64,000 bases of DNA from Gordius sp. MW1 (Eukaryota > Nematomorpha > Gordioida > Gordea > Gordiidae), in assembly GCA_964036665.1 (NCBI GenBank), contig OZ038527.1, positions 19,056,221-19,120,220 on the forward strand, in the 5' to 3' direction. A model generated the notes under the pieces. That model saw nothing but the letters and a program-made list of their open reading frames with translations. It did no database searches and was not told where the DNA came from. A program made the translations under genes and the position numbers. Each line of letters starts with the position of its first letter. Positions within the stretch are counted from its first letter, which is position 1. Below are positions 48,840-58,142 of the stretch, piece after piece.

Positions 48840-49740
48840 TGACCAATGAAAAAAATGACCATTGGCCAAAATGTGAATCGAAATAATTTTTTTCGTTTTT
48901 TTTGACTATTATGATTGTTCCTGTTTCTACCATTGCTATTATGACTTTTTGGCCGTCCGCTGGCTGCTGACCAATGTTATATAATAAACATAAATAAAAG
49001 TTGTTTACTTTTAATTGCTATGCAATTTAACTAGTTTTTGGGTTAGAATCCCGGAGTTTTTTTGACTCTTATGATTGTTCTTGTTACTATCACTAATAAT
49101 AAGACTTTTTGGCCGTCCGTTGGCTGCTGACCAATGAAAAAAATGACCATTGGCCAAAATGTGAATCCGAGTTTATTTTTTCGTTTTTTTGACTATTATG
49201 ATTGTTCCTGTTACTACCATTGCTATTATGACTTTTTGGCCGTCCGCTCGCTCCTGACCGATTGAAAAAATGACCATTGGCCAAAATGTGAATCGAAATT
49301 ACTTTTTTCGTTTTTTTTTGACTATTATGATTGTTCCTGTTCCTACCATTGCTATTATGACTTTTTGGCCGTCCGCTGGCTGCTGACCAATGGAATAAAA
49401 TGACCATTGGCCAAAATGTGATTCGAAAACTTTTTTTTCGTTTTTTTTTGACTATTATGAATTTATATCCACTTTTACCGTGTCCTGGCTGCTGACCAAT
49501 GGAAAAAATGGCCATTGGCCAAAATGTGATTCGAAATTTTTTTTTTCGTTTTTTTTACTCTTATGAATTTATATCCACTTTTACAGTGTGCTGGCTGCTG
49601 ACCAATGGAAAAAAATGACCATTGGCCAAAGTGAGCATCAAAATTTTTTTTTCCGTTTTTTTGGCTATTATTGACTTATAGAGTATCTGTTGGTACTGAC
49701 CAATAGAGAAAAAGTGACCATTGGCCAAATTTTTGATTTT
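48840..49740 (-). repeat. Tandem array of CCAATGG hairpin repeats (unit 2)
   Basis: GACCATTGGCC occurs at about 48,858, 49,144, 49,271, 49,405, 49,511, 49,617 and 49,719, giving spacings of about 105-135 bp. It is in inverse orientation to the array at 26,911-27,830. The long-form monomers lie on the left and the short-form monomers on the right. Confidence 0.87.
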
Positions 49741-50820
49741 TTAATTAAAAATTGTTCAAATTCAACAAAAAATTTCTCCCAACAATTCTGCAAATTCTTA
49801 ACATTGTGTTGTTTTATAATATAATGTTTGTTAGACCCATAATCACTAAAGGCCATAAAAACTAATGTAATACGAAACTAGATGCAAACACTAAATCTAA
49901 CCCTAACCCTTGCCTATATTACATTTTGCCTTTATTACATTTTGCCTATAATGGAAAATTTGTATAAATAATTAATTAATCATTAGGCATTTAATACCCC
50001 CCTATAGGCATTCTCGCCCCTTCCCACCTTTCTCGCCCATAAATTGCATAGCAAATATGATACATTTATACACAGATGAGTCGTCCCCCCTTCCCTTCCC
50101 CTCTTCCCTTCCCTTCTCCCCCTTCCCACGAGGGCCGAAGGCCCGAGTTTTTATTTATTAATCAAATTTTTAACCCGCTCCCTCTCCCCAGGCTACCTAA
50201 GCACATGCGGTTGAGGTGGGGAGCCACTAAAACTCGGCCATTAAATATAAAATAATCGATTTATAATTTATTTGAAAATTCTTTAGATATTTTTTTTTAA
50301 TACTAAGAGAGCCCGCTTTCGAAGTAACTACAAGGTTATCAGCAAATTTTTTTATTATATGGGATATTTTATATGAATTATTAATATTATAGGCAAATAT
50401 ATTCTCAATTAAAAAAAGTGCACTTGATGCAGGGTTGAATTTTATTGTTACAATTTTATTTCGATATAATTTGGATACGAAAATGATCATAAAAGAATTA
50501 ATAAATGATATTGAAGGCTCAATAAAACTGTCTCTTAATTATTAATTACATATAAGTTTTCAAGGATAACCAAAATGGGCATCAAATGCTTCTAGAATCC
50601 ATTCTTCTCATTATGGGATAACATAAAAGTAAGTTGGCCTTAAGTGCCATTACAATTTTGCTAAAGGCTTTTTATTTTTACTCATTTAAATCTCTAGTAA
50701 AAATAATGCATTAATTTAGAAAAATATCATGTTAGACAAATAAGACTTCAATTTTTACAGCCCAGAGTTAGAAAACCATAAAGCCAGTTGCACATTCTTA
50801 ATACTATTTTGGCAGATGAC

Positions 50821-51671
50821 TAGAGCTGTTAAAGTTCATCTATGATACGAACTAGTTCAAGTTCATAGTTCATTTTGAAAAAAATTATTAGTTCAAGTTC
50901 TTATTTTTTTAAAAGGTAACAGTTCAAGTTCATGTAGGAAAAAGTGTAACTATTATTTCAAGTTAATAGTTCAATTTTATAAATATAACTAGTTCAAGTT
51001 CAGTTCAAAGTTCAGTTCATTTTTTTAAATATGATAAAGTTTAAATCTAATCCAAGGGATTTTAGGAAATGATTTCTGAATTAAAATCAGTTTTTTTGAA
51101 TCCTATCCAAAATTTTAAATAAATTTTAGTTTATAAATTATAAATTTGAAAATCTAATTTAAGGCAATATTCATATATAACAAAAGCATCAACTATACAA
51201 TGTTTAAAATATTTATTACAAACAATGTGAACTGGATTTTAATAAAATATTGTTTTTAAAATTATCATTTAATAAATAAGAACGTTTATCTCCAAATATA
51301 AGTTTTCCCAAACTGAAAAACTTTTCAACTGGAGCACTAGATGGGAGGCAAACGTTATATGTGATAAAAATTTGTTTTGGATTTGGAAATTCATCAAATA
51401 TCAAATGAGGTATTAATGAGTTTAATATAGTCTTCAATCATTTCTTTATTAGAATTATCACGTCTTATATCTAAGAAATCTAAACCATTGTGTGTATGCA
51501 CTTTTATACTCGTTCCTATTATCTACTTGAGAGCAAATACTTGAGTCACTATTGATATCTATCTTTTCTAATTACAGGCTTTTATAAATTACATTAATTA
51601 GCTAAACTTATTAAGTGCTGACAATAAAACAAGCAAGAATTTTTTTGTGTTTTTAAAATCAAAAATGCGCG
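50821..51671 (-). mobile_element. hAT element truncated by the unit 2/unit 3 junction
   Basis: It starts TAGAGCTGTTAAAGTTC and contains repeated AGTTCAAGTTCATAGTTCA motifs. The full-length sister is 60867-61996. Here the left arm is cut off where unit 3 begins. Confidence 0.8.
51216..51437 (-). pseudogene. hAT transposase dimerisation-domain fragment (unit 2)
   Basis: The minus strand reads NVCLPSSAPVEKFFSLGKLI then FGDKRSYLLNDNFKNNILLK. The SSAPVE.FFS.G.L...KR..L...F...L pattern is the C-terminal hAT dimerisation region. No upstream transposase frame is intact. Confidence 0.82.
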
Positions 51672-52244
51672 GATATTTTAAATTTTATTTTTTCCAAACA
51701 AAAAATTTCTTCATTATACCTTATAAAAACATACACATATGGTTTAAATTTTATTCATATATCATTATTATTTCTAAAAATAATTACAAAGATAATAGTA
51801 ACCCTGACATACAATTAGCCCCGGTCTCCCCTACTCTCGAAGGTTTATATATAATTATATATTTCCTTTGAAATTAAATTGAAATAAAATATGGGATGTA
51901 ACGGAATTTTGTTAACAAATTAAATTGATTAAATGAATGTTTGATAAAAATTATTAATTTTAAATGTAAAGGTTCTAAAATTAGCAGGTTTTATTTTTTT
52001 ATATTTATTTAATCCTAGCCCTGCTTAAATGAATATCTTATAAATAAAGCAATTAGAGGTAAGCGCGGGCCTAATTTTTTATTCACGGCCCGCCCACTCA
52101 CGGTGGTATTAAAAAAAATTCACGCCCACTCACGCTTACCACTAAAATTTTTTTGACCCGACCCGCCCGCTCACGAAAGGCTAAAATTCGACCCTTACTC
52201 TAGAATTAGGCACGAGTTCGAATGGTATTAACTTTTATCTAGAT

Positions 52245-52968
52245 CAGGGGTAGGCAACGCGGCGCCCGCGGGCAATGCGCCCTCGCTGGATTAATGTAAA
52301 TGTATGATATGAGCGTATCTAATAACACGCGTATTTTTTGTTAGTGTGTGATCGTATTTCGAATAGACCACGCGTAGACCGTGCATTTAAAACTACCAAG
52401 TAATCAGAAATAATTCTTTTCTTTCAAAACCCTTCATGGATAAATGTAAAAGAAAAAGAACATATTATTTCAACGATGAATGGGGACATCTATATTGTTT
52501 CGTTGATTACAAAGGGAAGTGTATTTGTTTGTTGTGTAATAAGTGTTGCGATCCCCAAGAAAAGTAATATTGAACGACATTTTAAGACCGTTCATACAAA
52601 TTTTGATAGTGACTATCCAATGAACTCTGAAATTAGAAGACAAAAAATTATTTCTTAATCTTCAAGAACTAACCAGCAAAGCCTTTTTACTAAACCACTG
52701 CAACAACATAAAGCAGCAACGATCGCGTCATTATCGCATTTGCTAGCTAAGAATAAAAAACCATTTACAGATAGAATATAAGAAATTAGCTGAAAATATG
52801 GACACCCAAGTTTCACATTGAATTATATGTATTATTATGTATGACACCAACAAAATAAAAAAAATCTGTTTTTTTGATGCCTATTTATACCTGTTGATTA
52901 TCTGTAAAATATGCGCCCTCGGTGGTTTTCAAATTTAGTATTGCGCCCTTAAGGACAAACAGGTTGCA
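52245..52968 (+). mobile_element. hAT element (GTF2IRD2/ZBED-type) inserted in unit 3
   Basis: It starts CAGGGGTAGGCAACGCGGCG and ends near GGACAAACAGGTTGCAG. AGATCA is present on both sides, and units 1 and 2 have the uninterrupted site (TCTAGATCATTATC). The CAGGGGT(A/C)GGCAAC start is typical of a widespread animal hAT lineage. The right terminal repeat is degenerate. Confidence 0.78.
52436..52780 (+). pseudogene. N-terminal BED-type zinc finger fragment of a hAT transposase
   Basis: The first frame (52436-52567) reads KRKRTYYFNDEWGHLYCFVD, then KGKCICLLCN. After a shift, the next frame reads VAIPKKSNIERHFKTVH, then FDSDYPMNSEIRRQKI, a stop, and TKPLQQHKAATIASLSHLLA. The C..C...H....H arrangement and the NxERHFxTxHxxFDxDYP block are characteristic of GTF2IRD2/ZBED-like hAT transposases. 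At least one frameshift and one stop make it dead, and most of the catalytic part is absent. Confidence 0.85.
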
Positions 52969-52993
52969 GATCATTATCTTATTATGAACTCAT

Positions 52994-53118
52994 CATGGGC
53001 GTAGCCAGGTTTTGGATGGGGGGGGGGCGAAACGTTTAAAACTTCAATGGGGGGGGGGGGGGCAAAACCTAATTTTTTTTTTGCGTCATTTTGCCCCCCC
53101 CCCCCGGCTATGCCCATG
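52994..53118. mobile_element. MITE, CATGGGCGTAGCCAGG family (unit 3)
   Basis: This is the orthologue of 20779-20936 with an internal deletion. It keeps both ends. Confidence 0.75.
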
Positions 53119-53462
53119 AACATCATATTTAGATTATTGCTGTAAAATTAGAAAATTAAATCCTACACTGAAAACATACAAGTTCTTGAGCCAAAGTCTC
53201 AGGGTAACTTACCTATCAGATCAATGAAAGATAGTTTTAGCACAGCAATTGTCCCTTTGGTAGAGGATGCAACTTTAAGCTATGATTTAAAACTTCTAAC
53301 GCTCAATTTTACTCAAATCCACTATTTTTCCTAATAAACATTTATTATTTCAAAATAGTATTGATAATTATAACATAACATGATTATTTTATCAATTAAA
53401 ATATTTTAAATGTATTTAAATTCCAAACTATTTTTCATACTTTTTTTAAACTTTTAGCTAAA

Positions 53463-56400
53463 ATGAATAAGGAGATCGTTGTTGTCCCTGGCAAAAATTG
53501 GAATGAAAAGTGTCAAAACGCGTTAAAAGATGAGATTTTAATAGATGTCCATTTTTTGGTATGTTTTGATTATATTAATTTATTATCTTTTTAGTTTAAA
53601 GAAGATGGCAAAGTTGTAACTCATAAGGCTCACAAATTTTTATTAGCAATGAGTAGTCCTGTTTTTCACGCAATGTTTTATGGGCCTACAGCTATTTCTA
53701 AACCCGCGGAAGAGATTACTATTGTGTCAATTGAGGATATATCTTCCCAAGTTTTTGCCATCTTATTGGAGTAAATTAAATATTCTAATATTAATTTTAT
53801 CACCATAATATCGTGATTTCTTATTTATTGTGCCAATTTAGCTTTATATACCACCAGGAAAAATTAATCAACATGAACATTGGTAATTTGGAAGGCTTAA
53901 AACGTGCCCAATTTTTAAACGATCTTTTGTATGCTGCAAAGAAATATATGTTAGATGACATTAGAAAAGGAATTGGGAATAAAATAAATTGCGAGATAGT
54001 GTTAATAAACGCTTATTATCATTTGCGTCAAGGAAAATTACTTCACAAAGAAATTAGTCGCAGTACATGCTGGAAGGTATAAAAAATTATAACATAAAAA
54101 CTCGGGCCTTCGGCCCTCGTGGGAAGGGGGAGAAGGGAAGGGGAGGGGAAGGGAAGGGAAGGGAAGAGGGGAAGGGAAGGGGGGACGACTCATCTGTACT
54201 TCGTATAAATGTATCATATTTGCTATGCAATTTATGGGCGAGAAAGGTGGGAAGGGGCGAGAATGCCTATAGGGGGGTATTAAATGCCTAATGATTAATT
54301 AATTATTTATACAAATTTTCCATTATAGGCAAAATGTAATATAGGCAAAATGTAATATAGGCAAGGGTTAGGGTTAGATTTAGTGTTTGCTTCTAGTTGC
54401 GTATTACATTAGTTTTTATGGCCTTTAGTGATTATGGGTCTAACAAACATTATATTATAAAACAACACAATGTAAAGAATTTGCAGATTTGTTGGGAGAA
54501 AACTTTTGTTGAATTTGAACAATTTTTAATTAAAAAAATCAAAAATTTGGCCAATGGTCACTTTTTCTCTATTGGTCAGTACCAACAGATACTCTATAAA
54601 TCAATGATAGCTAAAAAAAACGGAAAAAAAAATTTTGATGCTCACTTTGGCCAATGGTCATTTTTTTCCATTGGTCAGCAGCCAGCACACGGTAAAAGTG
54701 GATATAAATTCATAAGAGTAAAAAAACGAAAAAAAAAAATTCCAAATCACATTTTGGCCAATGGTCATTTTTTTCCATTGGTCAGCAGCCAATTGCTATG
54801 CAATTTATGGGCTCGTTTTTGGTTGTCCGTCCGTTGTCCGTTGTCCGTTGTCCTCCCTATCTATTTGCATTGGGTATATTAGGTTATCGCTTTTTTAAAT
54901 TTCTATCTATTAATTGCTATGCAATTTATGGGCTCGTTTTTGGTTGTCCGTTGTCCGTCCGTTGTCCGTTGTCCGTTGTCCTCCCTATCTATTTGCATTG
55001 GGTATATTAGGTTATCGCTTTTTTAAATTTTAATTGCTATGCAATTTATGGGCTCGTTTTTGGTTGTCCGTTGTCCGTCCCTATCTATTTGCATTGGGTA
55101 TATTAGGTTATCGCATTTTTAAATTAAATGAGAAAGAGGTGCACCACCCCTCATCTCTATCTCATGCATAAGAGGTGCCCCACCCCTCATCTCTATCTCC
55201 CTCGGTGTGTTATATATAAGATTTGTTAAATTATCTATTATATAATAAACATAAATAAAAGTTGTTTACTTTTAATTGCTATGCAATTTAACTAGTTATA
55301 TAATAAACATAAATAAAAGTTGTTTACTTTTAATTGCTATGCAATTTAACTAGTTTTTGTTATATAATAAACATAGATAAAAGTTGTTTACTTTTAATGC
55401 TATGCAATTTAACTAGTTATATAATAAACATAAATAAAAGTTGTTTACTTTTAATTGCTATGCAATTTAACTAGTTTTGGGGTTAGAATCCCGGAGTTTT
55501 TTTTGACTCTTATGATTGTTCTTGTTACTATCATTGATAATAAGAATTTTTGGCCGTCCGTTGGCTACTGACCAATGAAAAAAATGACCATTGGCCAAAA
55601 TGTGAATCAAATTATTTTTTTCGTTTTTTTTTGACTATTATGATTGTTCCTGTTACTACCATTGCTATTATGACTTTTTGGCCGTCCGCTGGCTCCTGAC
55701 CGATGGAAAAAATGACCATTGGCCATAATGTGAATCGAAATTATTTTTTTCGTTTTTTTTTGACTATTATGATTGTTCCTGTTACTACCATTGCTATTAT
55801 GACTTTTTGGCCGTCCGCTGGCTGCTGACCAATGGAATAAAATGACCATTGGCCAAAATGTGATTCGAAAACTTTTTTTTCGTTTTTTTTTTGACTATTA
55901 TGAATTTATATCCACTTTTACCGTGTCCTGGCTGCTGACCAATAGAAAAAAATGACCATTGGCCAAAATGTGATTCGAAAATTTTTTTTTCGTTTTTTTT
56001 ACTCTTATGAATTTATATCCACTTTTACCGTGTGCTGGCTGCTGACCAATGGAAAAAAATGACCATTGGCCAAAGTGAGCATCAAAATTTTTTTTTCCGT
56101 TTTTTTTGGCTATCATTGACTTATAGAGTATCTGTTGGTACTGACCAATAGAGAAAAAGTGACCATTGGCCAAATTTTTGATTTTTTTAATTAAAAATTG
56201 TTCAAATTCAACAAAAAATTTCTCCCAACAATTCTGCAAATTCTTAACATTGTGTTGTTTTATAATATAATGTTTGTTAGACCCATAATCACTAAAGGCC
56301 ATAAAAACTAATATAATACGCAACTAGAAGCAAACACTAAATCTAACCCTAACCCTTGCCTATATTACATTTTGCCTATATTACATTTTGCCTATAATGG

Positions 56401-58142
56401 AAAATTTGTATAAATAGTTAATTAATCATTAGGCATTTAATACCCCCCTATAGGCATTCTCGCCCCTTCCCACCTTTCTCGCCCATAAATTGCATAGCAA
56501 ATATGATACATTTATACGAAGTACAGATGAGTCGTCCCCCCTTCCCTTCCCCTCTTCCCTTCCCTTCCCCTCTTCCCTTCCCTTCCCCTCTTCCCTTCCC
56601 TTCCCCTCTTCCCTTCCTATCTCCCCCTTCCCACGAGGGCCGAAGGCCCGAGTTTTTTATATATTTCTTCCATAAATTGAGGTTAAAAAGTGAAAATCCC
56701 AGATAATTCATATTCTTATTTAAGGGATAGAATGACCTCAATGTTTTCACTTTATTTTTAAAAAGTGATTATTTTATTATAAAAAAGATAGAAATAATAA
56801 TGGTTATATTTTACCCATTACAACTATAAAATGAGTTAAGATGACAACCTGATTTGTGTATAAAAGACGGATTTTACTACAATGGAAACGTGTGTTAATA
56901 TTATATTTATGTATAATCTTATTCTATTTCACATCTAAATAAATAATTTCATATACGAAAAAAGATGTTTTTAAATCTGTATTTGTGAGGTAAGACTTCG
57001 TATTAATTTTAAAAATGATTACAACTAGCCCTGGGGTATAGGCTCGGTCTCCCCTAGTTTAGAAAAAATTTAAGACCCATTTAATGCCAGAATTTAAAGG
57101 TAACTATAATTGTTAATTTAGGTTGGGTTTTTACCTATACATACATGATGCTACATTATATGTATATTATTGCTTAAATCATACTCAGAACAATTAAGTT
57201 AGAATAAATTTAAAAATTAATTTTTGCATAATGGTCGTAGTAATTGGTGAGATGAGATGACTTTAAAAAATGTCGACTAAAATTAAAATTTATTACTTGT
57301 AGGTATTGTGGGAAAATGGTGAAAAATTTATCAAATCGGATTCCTTTTTGAATATGACGGCCGAAGATTTATTGAGTTTTCTGATCGCCGATGACTTAAT
57401 TGCACAAGATATTGATTTATTCCAAGCTGTTTTAAAATGGGCTAATTATAACATTAAAAAAGGAGATGAAGTTATCACGCCCAGCCATATCAGAGCATTT
57501 TTAGGCGAGGATATTATCAAAGCTATTAGGTACCCGCTGATTAGTGTAAATGACTTTCAAGATACAATTGTTAAATCTGGCATATTTAATCAAGAAGAAA
57601 TAATAGAAGTCCTTTTTTCTTATTTTGGAAAAAGTGAATCGAATAAATTAAACAAATTTATTACCAAGTCCCGAAAGCGAAACGTGGGATTATTTTTCTT
57701 TTCTACTCCAACTTATGAACGTAATTACTCAACATCATATCCCGCAGAAGATTACTTTTCGATTGAAAGTAATGCATTAGTGAGTATAAAAATTCACGGC
57801 ATATGCATACTAAATCCTTGGACCTCAAATTATCATCCAAGTTATGGTTCTAGCACTAGTTATAAGATTAACTTATATGATCAAAAGGAAGTTCTTTTAA
57901 CTTCCATTTATTTACCCCATAGTTCTTATAATAGCACCGAATCCTATGTCAGAGTGAATTTTATAAATCCTATACCCATTGAAATGAATGTGCAAACGAA
58001 GTGCTTCAAAGTGCAAACCAGTTCGCCAATATCATCTTCCTATAAAATTGAATCTTGTCGTAGCATAGAATTTGGATCAGCAGTTTTTAGTCTAAATAAC
58101 GCTAGGCTTAATAAATACTTATGCGGAATAATTGTGGAATAA
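53463..58142 (+). CDS. BTB-BACK-PHR protein, copy 3 (BTBD3/BTBD6-like)
   Basis: The exons are 53463-53558, 53595-53770, 53842-54076 and 57303-58142, all in frame, giving 448 residues. Introns are 36, 71 and 3,226 nt. The domain order is as in copy 1: BTB (residues about 20-125), BACK (THKAHKFLLAMSSPVF, YAAKKYMLDDIRK, VLWENGEKFIKSD) and a C-terminal PHR-like beta region (ESYVRVNFINPIPIEM). Distinctive changes in exon 3 include K for E after EGL, G for V after IRK, and C for S after KIN. The third intron is inflated by a 2.55-kb fold-back element that replaced about 170 bp seen in the other copies. If splicing tolerates this, the protein is complete. Function as a Cullin-3 substrate adaptor is inferred from the family. 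Confidence 0.85.
54117..54190 (+). repeat. Purine-rich GGGAAGGG tract
   Basis: GGGAAGGGG-type repeats sit directly after the terminal hairpin of the fold-back element. The inverse CCCTTCCCC tracts are at 50,085-50,130 and 56,535-56,630, so the tract is part of each element end and varies in length. Confidence 0.85.
55225..55475 (+). repeat. Minisatellite with ATTGC hairpin (unit 3)
   Basis: Four units of the same 58-65-bp sequence as at 48,485-48,750, including a shared variant unit (ACATAGATAAAAG and TTTTAATGC). The two arrays therefore derive from the same source. Confidence 0.87.
55545..56180 (-). repeat. Tandem array of CCAATGG hairpin repeats (unit 3)
   Basis: GACCATTGGCC occurs at about 55,586, 55,714, 55,840, 55,950, 56,060 and 56,161, with spacings of about 127 then 110-100 bp. 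A partner array in inverse orientation is at 54,545-54,790. Confidence 0.87.

Larger units (their letters stand above)
48247..50147. mobile_element. Fold-back-type insertion in unit 2
   Basis: Unit 3 reads directly from CATTTAATAAT to TTTATTTATTAATC (60,195-60,225), whereas unit 2 has 1.9 kb in between. The insertion begins TAATTGCTATGCAATTTATG and GTCC repeats. It contains a 60-bp minisatellite, a 105-130-bp CCAATGG hairpin array, a CTAACCCTAACCC module and a CCCTTCCC tract. It ends CACGAGGGCCGAAGGCCCGAG. Only one arm of the full fold-back structure seen at 54101-56652 is present. Confidence 0.8.
40095..51671 (+). repeat. Segmental duplication unit 2 (contains BTB pseudogene copy 2)
   Basis: It matches unit 1 from TTAGAATAACCCAGCCCTTT (40,110) onward and unit 3 very closely from BTB exon 4 to the junction at about 51,671. 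There the sequence switches inside AAAAATGCGCGGATA to the start of unit 3. Relative to unit 1 it lacks the 17501-18271 MITE and carries a 152-bp insertion at 41657. Relative to unit 3 it carries a 1.9-kb insertion at 48,247-50,147. Confidence 0.82.
54101..56652. mobile_element. Fold-back element, 2.55 kb, in BTB copy 3 intron 3
   Basis: It starts CTCGGGCCTTCGGCCCTCGT and ends with the exact inverse. The left arm (54,101-54,795) and right arm (about 55,900-56,652) are inverted copies with the same order of modules. These are a purine-rich tract, TTGCTATGCAATTTATGGGC, ATAGGGGGGTATTAAATGCC, a TAGGGTTAGATTTAG module, TTATGGCCTTTAGTGATTAT, then CCAATGG hairpin repeats. The centre (54,790-55,890) has three TTGCTATGCAATTTATGGGC plus GTCC-repeat segments, a minisatellite and more hairpin repeats. 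Compared with copies 1 and 2, host DNA between AACATAAA and TTTTTTATATATTTC is missing. Confidence 0.85.

Noticed and set aside
48840-49740. Centromeric or other structural satellite
   Set aside because: The arrays are short, bounded by element ends and present in both orientations within fold-back elements, so they are element parts.
56490-56750. Pro/Ser- or Gly/Lys-rich frames
   Set aside because: These are translations of the CCCTTCCC purine/pyrimidine tract on either strand.
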